The notes beneath the pieces were generated by a model. The model was given only the letters and a program-made list of their open reading frames with translations. It had not been told where the DNA came from and made no database searches. Source: Chara braunii (lineage: Eukaryota > Streptophyta > Charophyceae > Charales > Characeae). Taken from it: a stretch of DNA of 22,061 bases. Of the stretch, positions 9,088-17,402 are shown piece by piece. The position numbers were made by a program, and so were the translations under genes. The stretch is from the NCBI GenBank assembly GCA_003427395.1, contig BFEA01000654.1, positions 147,718 through 169,778 of the forward strand. The letters run 5' to 3'. Position 1 is the stretch's first letter; the number at the start of each line of letters is the position of its first letter.

Positions 9088-9746
9088 TAGGAAAAAGTTA
9101 CAGAACTTGCTGGCTACGACTCCTTTATATTCATTTCCCCCAAACAGGGCAAAAGGTGTCGCAGGCCCCAAAATGACTTTCCGAATCATTTTTGCACCCT
9201 CGTTGGGCCAGTAACACCCCCGACAAAAATGGCAGGAAAGCTATGTTACCAGTTGTCCGATGGCAGGACGTCGTGGGCAGACAGTGAGGGGGGTCCCGGA
9301 CGTCCGGGCCCGGACAACTTCATTTTTAGCAATTAAAAGCAAAAAAATAGAATTAAAAATTGGGGGTGTTTTTAATTTTATTTTTTATTTTAAATTTGAC
9401 ACCAAATTTCAATATCATCCCTAGGCAAAAGTTGTTCAGTTTAGTTTTATGCATAACATAGTTGTTTTTCAAAAAACATTGAGGAACTTTTTTTTTTTTT
9501 TTTTTTCGTTCGGGCTCGGACAGACTGGCCGGGGAGGATGTCCGACCGGTTTTCCGAGCGGACAACCCCGGACAGTCAGGGGGGTCCCGGACGTCCGATC
9601 AAGTAACCTAGCAGAAAAGTGGTTTTCAGGGTGTGAAACTGACGCAAAAGGTCATTTTGGGGCCTGCGCCACTTTTTGCCCCCTTAGGGGAATTCAGTAC
9701 AAAGGTTTCATTGTGGGGAGGTTCTATAACTTTTCCCATTTAGATT
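9088..9746. repeat. Diverged inverted repeat around a TCCGGA/A+T module
   Basis: The left arm 9088-9205 (GGAAAAAGTTACAGAAC, later CAGGCCCCAAAATGAC) matches the complement of 9627-9746. Between the arms lie a C+G cluster, the A+T module at 9419-9460, and a run of T (9488-9506). A 26-bp word, GACAGTSAGGGGGGTCCCGG, continuing ACGTCCG, is repeated directly at 9280-9306 and 9571-9597. Element class unknown. Confidence 0.6.
9419..9460. repeat. CTAGGCAAAAGTTGTT module, copy 2
   Basis: Same module as at 4393, ending GCATAACATA, followed by a T run and then a CCGGAC-rich cluster. That order (A+T module, T run, TCCGG cluster) is repeated at 10019-10150 (without the long T run) and 10421-10660. Confidence 0.65.
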
Positions 9747-9761
9747 CAGGTGTGGGTGTGG

Positions 9762-9870
9762 GTGTGGGCCGGTAGGCAAAGTGGCAGGCCGCTTTGACAA
9801 CGACGTGCAGTTGTGAGCCAGACCACTTTGAAAAGGTGCAGCTGCATTCTAGGCTACCAGAGTGGGTCGA
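9762..9870 (+). mobile_element. SINE-like sequence sharing a module with 21230
   Basis: GGGCCGGTAGGCAAAGTGGCAG and CCACTTTGAAAAGGTGCAG match 21230-21272, where the same words occur closer together. The later copy carries a tRNA-like head about 100 bases upstream. No such head is visible here, so this may be a body fragment. Confidence 0.5.
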
Positions 9871-10018
9871 GACCACTTGCCTGGTCGGGCCAAAAAAAAA
9901 AAAACTACATTTTTTTTATGTTTTATTTGGGAAAGAATTTGGATGTGACCCTGATGTGAGGGGTGTCAGGCCTGTTTCCCGCCTCGTATAATAAACTACC
10001 TTTTCAAAAAAAAAAAAA

Positions 10019-10150
10019 AAGTTGTTCAGTTTATTTTTCTGCATAACATATGTTTTTTGCATGGCTACGATCCAGACGTCTGGACCGACGTCCAGACAGT
10101 CTGGATTGAGTCCGGGCTCCAGACGTCCGGTCTGAGAGGTCCGGATCTGT
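10019..10150. repeat. A+T module plus CCAGACGTCTGG/TCCGG cluster
   Basis: GTTGTTCAGTTTATTTTTCT and GCATAACATA (10041-10050) are followed at 10069-10150 by a dense series of near-palindromes: CCAGACGTCTGG, GTCCAGACAGTCTGG, CCAGACGTCCGG and GGTCCGGATC. No coding potential beyond composition. Confidence 0.65.
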
Positions 10151-10420
10151 AAATTTTTTAGGGATAAAAAAAAAAAAGGTCCAGGACCCTTCCCCATTGA
10201 GGAGCCAAGCCCCCAAAATTGTTTTGCGGGTTTTTCGGGCCCGTTTATGCTTTGTTTGGGGGTCCGGACATGCTCTCTCTCTATAATAATTTATTAGGCA
10301 ATCCGAATTTTCAAATTATTAATAATTAATTAGCTTTTATTAGTTTTTTAAGTTTTTTTGTAAGATTTATTATAATTTTTGACTTTAAACTCAATTTTGG
10401 TTATGAATTTTGACACAATT

Positions 10421-10660
10421 CTGAGGCAAAATGTGGTTTGCATTGTTATTCTGCATAACATACTTTTTTTCAGATTTTTTTTTTTTTTTTTTTTGAAATG
10501 GTCCGCACATTTCCGGATCTGTCCAGACATCCGGACCGTCCGGATCCCCCCATGTCCAGAGGTCCGGAAATGTCCGGAATTCCGAGCGTCTGGAAGCTAC
10601 CGGATACGCGTTCACTTCCATGTCCGGAAATATCTGGGTCCGAGTCCGACGTAGCCATGG
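10421..10660. repeat. A+T module plus six TCCGGA palindromes
   Basis: After GCATAACATA (10453-10462) and a run of T (10475-10494), the palindrome TCCGGA occurs at 10512, 10530, 10539, 10563, 10573 and 10623. Related forms such as TCTGGA and GTCCGAG are interspersed. The six exact hexamers fall in 117 bases, far above chance for a word expected about once per 4 kb. Confidence 0.75.
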
Positions 10661-10807
10661 TTTTTTGCAAGGTTTTTTTATTCTTTTTATTTTTATTTTT
10701 TTGTTGAGACCTATTACTTTGGCCCTTGCATGGTCGGGCCGCCCATTAAAACAGGGTCACCCGGGCGACCCGGTTGGTAGCCTAGCTTCAATTATTTTTC
10801 TTTCTTT

Positions 10808-11201
10808 NNNNNNNNNNNNNNNNNNNNNNNNNNNNNNNNNNNNNNNNNNNNNNNNNNNNNNNNNNNNNNNNNNNNNNNNNNNNNNNNNNNNNNNNNNNNN
10901 NNNNNNNNNNNNNNNNNNNNNNNNNNNNNNNNNNNNNNNNNNNNNNNNNNNNNNNNNNNNNNNNNNNNNNNNNNNNNNNNNNNNNNNNNNNNNNNNNNNN
11001 NNNNNNNNNNNNNNNNNNNNNNNNNNNNNNNNNNNNNNNNNNNNNNNNNNNNNNNNNNNNNNNNNNNNNNNNNNNNNNNNNNNNNNNNNNNNNNNNNNNN
11101 NNNNNNNNNNNNNNNNNNNNNNNNNNNNNNNNNNNNNNNNNNNNNNNNNNNNNNNNNNNNNNNNNNNNNNNNNNNNNNNNNNNNNNNNNNNNNNNNNNNN
11201 N
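10808..11201. other. Assembly gap (394 N)
   Basis: Unknown bases. Open frames spanning this gap are meaningless. Single Ns also occur at 12067 and 21279. Confidence 1.
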
Positions 11202-11512
11202 CCCCCTTGGAGGCCCACCCACCCTACCGCGTCACCCCCCGCCATATGTGAAGGGTCTTTTTTTTTGGGGGTGGGGTGTGGGGGAATCCCCCTAACATGG
11301 CTCAGACAGCCGATGCAGGCTATCTGAAGGGTCCTCGGAGCCATGTAGTGCAGACCCCCCCACCAAAATCAAGGCAGGCAGTGAATATGAAGTAGAGCAC
11401 GAGCTGGCCGAATATATACTCAAGATTCGAATTCAGGTCTGTGTTTCAGCAGTTATGGGCCGTGTTGGTCTCTGAACGTGATTCTCAACGTGATTGTCAG
11501 GGTTTGGCTGCA

Positions 11513-11607
11513 CTACTCACCAAATATGCAAAACTAGAATGCATCTTTTGCAGAACATGGAATAATACGCCGCCATATGTTTTGTCTTTTGTGCATGTGG
11601 TGAGTAG
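11513..11607 (-). repeat. Hairpin unit in left palindrome arm
   Basis: Bounded by CTACTCACCA and GGTGAGTAG, with the family core in reverse orientation (GCAAAACTAGAATGCATC, GAACATGGAATAATACGCC). Its counterpart in the other arm is 11753-11853. Confidence 0.65.
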
Positions 11608-11752
11608 AGGCCCTTAGGGCCACTGCACGTATTCCTAAGAAAAGAAAAACGAGAAAGAAAATCGAGAAAAAAAAAAAAATGAGGAAAAAAAAAACGAGAA
11701 TTTTTTCTTGTTTTTCTTTTCTTAGGAATACGTGCAGTGGCCCTAAGGGCCT

Positions 11753-11853
11753 CTACTCACCACATGCACAAAATACAAAACATATGGCGGCGTATTATTC
11801 CATGTTTTGCAGAAGATTCATTCTAGTTTTGCACAATGTCATTTGGTGAGTAG
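11753..11853 (+). repeat. Hairpin unit in right palindrome arm
   Basis: CTACTCACCACATGCACAAAA at the left and CATTTGGTGAGTAG at the right are inverted, with the core CCATGTTTTGCAGAAGATTC between them. It matches the elements at 1263, 19786 and 20445. Confidence 0.65.
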
Positions 11854-12118
11854 TGCCGCCAAGCCCTGAGAATCACGTGCAGAAACCAACACGGCCTAGC
11901 TACGTGAGCAACCCATAACTGATGAAACACAAACCTGAATTTGAATCTCGAGTATATATTCGACCGGCTCGTGCTCTATTTCATGTTCACTGTTTGCCTT
12001 GATTTTGGTGAGGGGTCTGCGCTACATGGCTGCGAGGACCCTTCAGATAGCCTGCATGGGCCGTCTNAGCCGTGTTAGGGGGATTCCCCCACCCCACCTC
12101 ACCCCAAAAAAAAGGACC

Positions 12119-12184
12119 CTTCACACACACACATACACACATTCACACACACACAGACACACAAATTCACACACATATATATAT
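12119..12184. repeat. (CA)n/(TA)n microsatellite
   Basis: Interrupted CA dinucleotides followed by ATATATATAT, abutting the right end of the palindrome. Confidence 0.85.
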
Positions 12185-12243
12185 CGTCACAAACAGAACT
12201 GTCCGGTAAACCGTAGGCAGAGAGAAAGAAGAGGACAACAAAC

Positions 12244-12341
12244 GAGGGGTTGTGACGAACTGTTTCGTCGGAGTTTCACCGACTCATCAGGTATATATAT
12301 ATTTTGCCCGTTTCGCCTGGGGCATTGGCCCACAACCCCTC
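12244..12341 (-). ncRNA. Hammerhead-ribozyme-like motif (candidate)
   Basis: The minus strand reads CTGATGA (12290-12284), a 5-bp stem GTCGG/CCGAC with a TGAAACT loop (12283-12267), then GAAAC (12266-12262), AGTTC, and GTC (12256-12254). These are the conserved hammerhead segments in order, with a one-pair stem III. Downstream ACAACCCCTC (12253-12244) is perfectly complementary to GAGGGGTTGT (12341-12332), which would supply an outer stem I. However, about 40 bases including (TA)n interrupt the stem next to CTGATGA. Type I hammerheads with tiny stem III are known in eukaryotic repeats, notably Penelope-like elements. Alternative: simple nested hairpins, since GACGAA and TTCGTC also pair. Activity is unproven. 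Confidence 0.45.
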
Positions 12342-12428
12342 CCAAGCTCGGGAGGGTCGCAGGGACCCTCCACCCCAATGTAGCGACCCCGACGGGCCTT
12401 CCCTGCGCACGTGACGCTCTGCGCATTC

Positions 12429-12512
12429 GCGTTCAAAGCGTTCACCTGCGTTCATTGAACGCACGTCCAACGCGTTCAAAGTCTGAACGCGGGACGCGCG
12501 TTCAATGAACGC
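12429..12512. repeat. Cluster of eight GCGTTCA/TGAACGC heptamers
   Basis: GCGTTCA starts at 12429, 12438, 12448, 12472 and 12498, and its complement TGAACGC at 12456, 12484 and 12506. Two pairs form larger palindromes (GCGTTCATTGAACGC and CGCGTTCAATGAACGCG). Eight exact heptamers in 84 bases suggest a decayed satellite or a cluster of protein-binding sites. No evidence separates these. Confidence 0.75.
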
Positions 12513-12527
12513 GTGGCTATACAGCTG

Positions 12528-12565
12528 CAGATAGGAGTGATGATAACAGCATTCACTCCTATCTG
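12528..12565. repeat. Perfect 13-bp inverted repeat
   Basis: CAGATAGGAGTGA and its exact complement are separated by 12 bases, giving a strong hairpin. It precedes a module shared with 21329 (next entry). Confidence 0.85.
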
Positions 12566-12588
12566 GACCCCTTGGGCTCCAGTCTATA

Positions 12589-12624
12589 GGTGGGGAACTG
12601 CACTTGCTGGAAAACAGGTCCAAC
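12589..12624 (+). repeat. GGTGGGGAACTGCAC module
   Basis: GGTGGGGAACTGCACTTGCT, then GGAAAACAGGTCCAAC, matches 21329-21364 with few differences. Both copies follow a hairpin, suggesting a shared SINE or MITE body. Confidence 0.6.
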
Positions 12625-13290
12625 GTCCCTTGACTGCAATGAAAAGATAATGAAACAGATCTTGTTGGGAACCGGGCGCAGCGTCCCTTGTACCTCTTCA
12701 TCGTCAAATGAGTGGCGCCAGATATCTCAATTAAGCCCTATTACTAAGCTTGGATGATATTTCTAGTAGTCTTCTTACCTTGAATGGGGATCATACTGTG
12801 TTATACCTGGCCTTATGTCTCTTTGCTAGGTTGCTAGCTGATTGAGATCCATTTCGTCTGTATCTCTTTCATTTGTGTTAGGCAAAACTAAACTACAAGG
12901 GGGCTTAGCCCTTTTTTCCACTGAGCATTTCTCCCTCAATCATACCCATACCAACTCGGAGGGACCAGAGATAATGAGGAGGGGGGGAATGGGTTTGGAA
13001 ACTCTGCTGGGGGTCGAAGGGGGATTGATGGGTCCACATTTGACCAATCATGGAAAGACAGACAGTAGTCTCTTTGTGCTTCCTCGGCTTGTCCTCCCTT
13101 TTTTTCCTTTCCTGGACCCGCTCTTTTTTATTTGTCAAATCTTGCCTTTTTTAGGCCCCCCTAGCCGAGTGTCACTGAATAGTTGGATGCGATGAAGTAT
13201 TTCTTTTTTGGTTGATAGAAGTTGAAATTTTACGTTAGCTTTGTTTCATTGAATTGTGATGTCTATTTGCACTTGCAGCGGCTTAATCAT
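12625..13290. other. No gene seen
   Basis: Unique-looking sequence between the repeat cluster and the LINE relic. The 117-codon + strand frame at 12842-13195 has no recognisable domain. The last 100 bases may be the untranslated tail of the minus-strand LINE. Confidence 0.45.
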
Positions 13291-13309
13291 TTATATTAGA
13301 TCAGGGTCA

Positions 13310-13640
13310 TCGAGCCTCGCACCTTCCATTTCAAAAATACAACGTTGATTCCAGAGGGCCCAAAGGATGGTTCTTCTGCCAATTTGGAATAAGTTATGGG
13401 TAAAGTCATCGAGAGAGATCGAGGACCAGGTCTCGCATAATAGAGCCCTCCAGTCCTATGGCCATGACAGCGGGGTGTTTAGGGAATTCCAAATCCTGTC
13501 CAATGAGCGCCCTAACCAAACCGCACCAGGACATTTCAAAAAACATGTGTTCTATGGTCTCTGGAATGGTCCTGCTTGGAAATGCGAAGAATCATAACTT
13601 GCACCAAGGTTTGACAAGACCTTTTTCATCTAGCGAGGTC
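13310..13640 (-). pseudogene. LINE relic, zf-RVT-like C-terminus
   Basis: The minus strand shows PWCKL, then a stop, then SRTIPETIEHMFFEMSWCGL, VRALIGQDLEFPKHPAVM, and, in a different frame, RTILWALWNQRCIFEMEG. The ET.EH.FF.C.W pattern and the later W.LW..R..IF are characteristic of the end of plant LINE polyproteins. The expected Cys before W is partly lost (FFEMSWC). Confidence 0.75.
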
Positions 13641-14163
13641 CTATCCATGAGTCAGTCGTTTGTGGGAAGACATCGATGGTCTATTTGCCAATGTAGTGAG
13701 ACAATCTTTGTCGGTCTGATCTTGACAATTTTGAACCACTTGACATTCCTAAGATCTTCGTTGCTTGCATTCAGGTGTTTCATCCATCTGGTTTCGACCC
13801 GATTTTTCAAATTCAATCCGGGCCTCAACATTCTATAGGTTGATTTGACCGACAGTGTTTGGATGTTACGACTCACGAGTACACTTTTTTCGACCCTGCA
13901 TGGGGACCGTCCATGACCGATAGATTGGGTCGAAAGCAAGTTTATTAATTGGTAAGGATGGTTTGAATGCGAGTCAATGATCTTTTTGTTTCAGAACTCT
14001 GATCCTGAACACTAGGTCAGTATTGACCCATCTGGTTTCGTTTGAACGGCTTACCTTTATCTGATTTCTCTGATTGATTGGGAATATTGAGAGTAAGACT
14101 GAACGCCTTCTGTTTATCATCACTACATTCCCTATTTGTTGGGGATTCCCATGGAGACCCACC

Positions 14164-14310
14164 CAATCGCTCTCTTTAAGTTGGGGACCTTTTCTGAGAA
14201 TTCTCAACCATTCTATCAGGATGACTTCAATAATTGTGTCAAGTGCGTTTGTTGATCCCCTTCAATCGCTCTCTTTAAGTTGGGGACCTTTTCTGAGGAT
14301 ACTCAACCGT
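14164..14310 (-). repeat. 45-bp direct repeat inside LINE, 99-bp spacing
   Basis: CAATCGCTCTCTTTAAGTTG followed by GGGACCTTTTCTGAG occurs at 14164 and 14263. The 99-bp offset keeps the reading frame of the LINE (33 codons). Confidence 0.8.
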
Positions 14311-14510
14311 AAGTTCGGCAGGAGGTCTCAGAGTTGGTGGCAATCCTGCGTCTCTGAGCTCCAGATGTCCCCAACCCTTAGTATCTCATTCTTGACCCAG
14401 CCTTTCCAAGGGGAATCCATATAGTGAAAACATGTGCTTTGTCAGTCAGTTATCCATCTGTTATTGAAAAGGGGTTGCTAGCAGACTTTCTCCCATCTAT
14501 TTGGGGAAGT

Positions 14511-15218
14511 TTAATCCGGTAAGGGTAGTTTTCGCCGGTTTCTGAGGAGATTTGTCCAAAAGGGGTCGTTTTTAATATTCATTCTTGCGGCGTGGCGATG
14601 GGATATCGTTGGTAGACTTGAGGGTTGAACATTACCTCTTGGGATGGACCAGTAGCGATTTTCAAGCCACATCGGTGGATCGGTCTCTCTAGGTCCTTCA
14701 GGAGTTAGTCTCGTGATCTGTTCTTCGACTAGAGCTAGCCAAGGAGTCTCCAGGTTGAAAAGTAACCGTTTGATCCACTGAATAACTAGTGCCATAACTT
14801 GGGTGGAAGAGTCTAAGATTCCAAGTCCTTCTCTTGTCTTGGGTTGGATCACCGCCTGCCAGGCCACTCTACTTATTACATTTTTGTGATCGTGGTTTCC
14901 TCTCCTTAGGTAGGCTGTGATTTGTCTTAGTAGAGGTTTGGGCGTTGATTTGTCCAGTGGCCATATTGCTGATTTGTACCATAGTGAGGCCAAGATAACA
15001 TCGTTTATGACCAACGACCGCCCTATACTAGAGGTTCGTTTATCCTGCCATAGTTCCAATTTGGCAAGAGCTGGTTTCCTTATCCCTTCATTGTTTCCTG
15101 ATGGTTTATCCTGCCATAGTTCCAATTTGGCAAGAGCTGGTTTCCTTATCCCTTCATTGTTTCCTGATGGTTTACCCATTGCTGAGAGTGAGATTCCCAA
15201 GACCCTGATTGGGTTCAC
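14511..15218 (-). pseudogene. LINE relic, post-palm RT block
   Basis: A 235-codon open frame with LELWQDKRTSSIGRSLVIND, YKSAIWPLDKSTPKPLLRQI, GNHDHKNVISRVAWQAVIQP and EGLGILDSSTQV. It matches the LINE region after the catalytic YADD, including the W.....P...GGLG signature. It starts with a duplicated 22-residue segment (see 15041). It is open despite loss of flanking parts, so decay is recent or partial. Confidence 0.8.
15041..15172 (-). repeat. Perfect 66-bp tandem duplication in LINE
   Basis: Units 15041-15106 and 15107-15172 are identical by eye. On the minus strand each encodes the 22-residue segment containing GNNEGIRKPALAKLELWQD. The length is a multiple of three. Confidence 0.9.
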
Positions 15219-15299
15219 TGTTGGTAACCAGTAAATGTTTGGGTGTTCTGGGGGTCTTACACCTTCAAGTTGGTGATGTACCCACCATCCTTGGGTTTA

Positions 15300-15560
15300 T
15301 TTGCCCCAATTTATTTTCATGTCTGAAAGAGCGCGGAATTCATTCATTAATTCTTTAATCGCTTTCAGGTTCTCATGGGAGGCTTCTACCATCAAGGAGA
15401 GGTCATCTGCAAATAAGGAGCAGACAGGTATAGCATCTTCCGGGATGTATCTGACTTGGATCCGTCCGATGTCCTCGTTACATCTTAAATTTGTCGCTAG
15501 GGCTTCCATCATAATGACGAAAAGGAAGGGGCCATTGTCACTGTTATTGTCGCTGTTGTT
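15300..15560 (-). pseudogene. LINE relic, RT catalytic core (FADD)
   Basis: The minus-strand frame contains GPFLFVIMMEALATNLRCNE, IPVCSLFADDLSLMVEAS and LKAIKELMNEFRALSDMKIN. FADDLSL is RT motif C, and PFLFVIMMEAL is the motif B helix, whose upstream Q-G-D-P-L-S is missing because the sequence turns into Ser/Asn-coding repeat (SSRSSNNSDNNSDN). Confidence 0.85.
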
Positions 15561-15897
15561 GCTGCTTCTGCTACTGCTACTGTTTGGATTTGCTATATTT
15601 GTTGCTCTTGCTGCAAACGCTGATGTGCTTGCCGTTTTTGCCGCAGTAATTGCCGCTGCTGGGGCCATCCTTTTGTAGGCCATGTTGTTGTTGTTGCTGT
15701 TGCTGTTGCTTCTGCTGCTGCTATTGTTGGTACTGGTGGTGTACAGCTGTTGGTTTTTGTGTTCTTGCTCATGTGGCTATTGTTGTTTTCCGTGCCATTG
15801 TGCTAGCAGCTCCGTCGTCCTTGGTTCTCCTTTTTTCGTCTTCTTCTTCTTCTGCTTCTGCTGCTGCTGCTGCTGCTGTTGTTGTTGTTCTTGCTGC

Positions 15898-15932
<35 letters not shown>

Positions 15933-16012
15933 TTGTTGTTGTTGTTGTTGTTCGCGCTGCTGCTGTTGTTGTTGTTGCTGCTGTTGTTTTTCTTTTTTTT
16001 TCTTTTTCTTTT
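15540..16012. repeat. Imperfect (GTT/GCT)n microsatellite
   Basis: About 470 bases of GTT, GCT and related triplets on the + strand, with several non-repeat islands at 15640-15680 and 15740-15830. All long open frames across it are homopolymer Leu, Cys, Val/Ala, Asn or Ser runs and are not genes. The tract ends in a T-rich run at 15987-16012. Confidence 0.9.
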
Positions 16013-16470
16013 ATAGAGACCAGGTTGTTGTAGAGGTGGGATGCTAGACGGATGGCAGTCACCCACAGTACTCAGCCACTCGGTTGTCCAGATGAACCCC
16101 TCTGAAGACCCCACCCACCCTTCCTCTTATCTTTTGCCCTCGAGGCTGGCGCACCTCCACCCCCCCTGTCCTACCCTAGTGTTAACCACGCAGGACCATC
16201 ACCCATTCCCATCTTGGCGGGGTGACCTGACCAGACAGGGGTTGCAGGTACCGGGGCTAAGCAGAGATGCCTACCCCCTGCTCAGCGCCGGTTGAAGCAG
16301 ACGCCGTGCAAGCCTGATTGCACGGGCACTTCGGGAGCTAGGTTTGAGCATGCTACTATGGGTCTTCATGAGGGTGCACAGTGACTCCCATCTAGCTTAG
16401 TTGTGTGGTGATGATAAAGAGCTGGGTATCCTCCGTACCCTTATATGTCCCTGCAGCCCGTTTCGGCCAT
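16013..16470 (-). mobile_element. SINE-like retroposon copy, minus strand
   Basis: On the minus strand a body ends in CCTCTACAACAACCTGGTCTC and then an A-rich tail (the T run at 15987-16012 on +), like the copy ending at 8947. The body upstream is not recognised. The 5' limit is a guess. Confidence 0.4.
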
Positions 16471-16682
16471 GACACCCCCAACATCCCATACTAAGGAACT
16501 GCTATGCCAGCCTCAACCCTTTGCTACGTACTAGAAGGATAGCCAACCCTAGGTCATGAGTTATGGACTGAGTTTCTTTATCCTTATGTTGCCTTTTTAC
16601 TGCAGTGTACTATGATGTTGATGGTGGAGAGATGGGGATCCTCCGTTCCCTCGTATATCCCTGGAGCCCGTTCCGGCCCCGC
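16408..16682. repeat. Direct repeat pair, about 205 bp apart
   Basis: GGGTATCCTCCGTACCCTTA with CAGCCCGTTTCGGCC at 16416-16467 corresponds to GGGGATCCTCCGTTCCCTCG with GAGCCCGTTCCGGCC at about 16632-16678. Both share the preceding TGATG...AGAG context. The class of repeat is unknown. Confidence 0.6.
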
Positions 16683-16691
16683 GGTAAGGTG

Positions 16692-16721
16692 CGGTGCTGC
16701 TGCTGCTGTTGCTGCTGCTGC

Positions 16722-16763
<42 letters not shown>

Positions 16764-16825
16764 GGTGGTGGTGGTGGTGGTGGTGGTGGTGGTGGTGGTG
16801 GTGTTTTTTTTTGTTGTTGTTGTTG
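16692..16825. repeat. (GCT)n-(GTT)n-(GGT)n compound microsatellite
   Basis: Contiguous triplet blocks shift from GCT to GTT to GGT and back to GTT. Open frames through it are homopolymers. Confidence 0.95.
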
Positions 16826-17400
16826 ATTCAGAAGCTGCAATTCGCTGTTGTTATTGTTGTTTGGATTGCTGCTGTCATAGATACGTGCTCCGCTTTTGCT
16901 GTTGATGGTGACTAGCAACTGTTGTGCTCGTTTTTTATTTCCCTAAGCTTGTGGCTGCTGTTGTTATCATTGTCCGTGGCGCCCCTTTGTTGCAAAAATA
17001 TATATATAAATTTTCCTGGTTGTGTTTCGTATCTACCGTCACCTTGCTCTTGTGGTTTTGTTGTTATCACTGCTGCCAGCCAAATGGAATTAATGAAGTT
17101 GCTGCTGCCAATCAATGCACTCCTCAGGTTGGCTCTCGCCCCACATACCATAACTCTGAGGAGAGCTTTCCAAGACTGCTCCGCGAGGCTATGGTTTCCT
17201 TTGGCAAATCTTAGCCCGCCACAAGCTTGAGCAGAAACAAGGGCACGGAGAGCGGAGACATGAGTGGACGGGCTCGCTCCACTGCTCCCCAAAATTTGTT
17301 TCTTTTTTTGTAAATAAAGAAAAATAAAAAGGAAATAGAAAGGCTAATTCTTTAAGCCCAACCAAGTCGAATGTGGACAGGACGGCCCTTTCAGGCCTTT
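16826..17400. other. No gene seen
   Basis: GTT/GCT-flavoured sequence fades into unique-looking DNA. AAATAAAG and AATAAAAAGG near 17315 resemble a polyadenylation or A-rich tail region but have no associated gene. Open frames on both strands lack domains. Confidence 0.45.
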
Positions 17401-17402
17401 TT

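Larger units (their letters stand above)
11247..12125. mobile_element. 880-bp near-perfect palindrome (foldback element)
   Basis: The left arm 11247-11656 and the right arm 11701-12125 are reverse complements at roughly 90 percent identity by eye, around a purine-rich centre of about 44 bases. Outer ends begin TGTGAAGGGTC, then G-rich sequence and GGGGGAATCCCCCTAACA. Matching words continue inward (GCAGGCTATCTGAAGGGTCC, ATAATACGCCGCCATATG, GGCCCTTAGGGCCACTGC). Each arm also contains a 100-bp hairpin unit bounded by CTACTCACC/GGTGAGTAG. No protein is encoded. A transcript from either strand would form a long double-stranded hairpin. It could be a foldback transposon or an inverted duplication of one. 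Confidence 0.85.
13290..15580 (-). pseudogene. Decayed L1-like LINE (RT core to zf-RVT tail)
   Basis: Reading on the minus strand, conserved LINE segments occur in order. First is the RT palm with GPFLFVIMMEALATNL and FADDLSL (15560-15300). The post-palm region follows (15218-14511), with SIGRSLVINDVILASLWYKS, then GGLGI-like EGLGILDSSTQV. Next is IVSLHWQIDHRCLPTND (about 13730-13655). Last is a zf-RVT-like tail with PETIEHMFFEMSWC (about 13570-13525) and RTILWALWNQRCIF (about 13370-13330). The endonuclease and N-terminal RT are absent, cut off by microsatellite at about 15540-15580. Stops and frameshifts separate the blocks. zf-RVT tails are typical of plant L1 elements. Confidence 0.85.

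Noticed and set aside
10620-11344. Long open frames spanning 10620-11344 on both strands
   Set aside because: Their length comes from unknown bases in the N gap.
12185-12257. CGTCACAA/TTGTGACG as stem III of a longer hammerhead
   Set aside because: It pairs perfectly, but the expected UH cleavage site and its pairing with GAAAC are not met. The short stem III reading fits better.
12842-13195. 117-codon + strand frame as a small protein
   Set aside because: No domain, no supporting promoter or splice context, and an overlapping opposite frame of similar quality.
15650-16114. Leu-, Cys-, Ala/Val- and Asn-rich frames over 15650-16114
   Set aside because: Translations of a triplet microsatellite in several frames, with no domain.
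16605-16918. Poly-Gln/Pro, poly-Val and poly-Cys/Gly frames
   Set aside because: Again translations of the compound triplet repeat.
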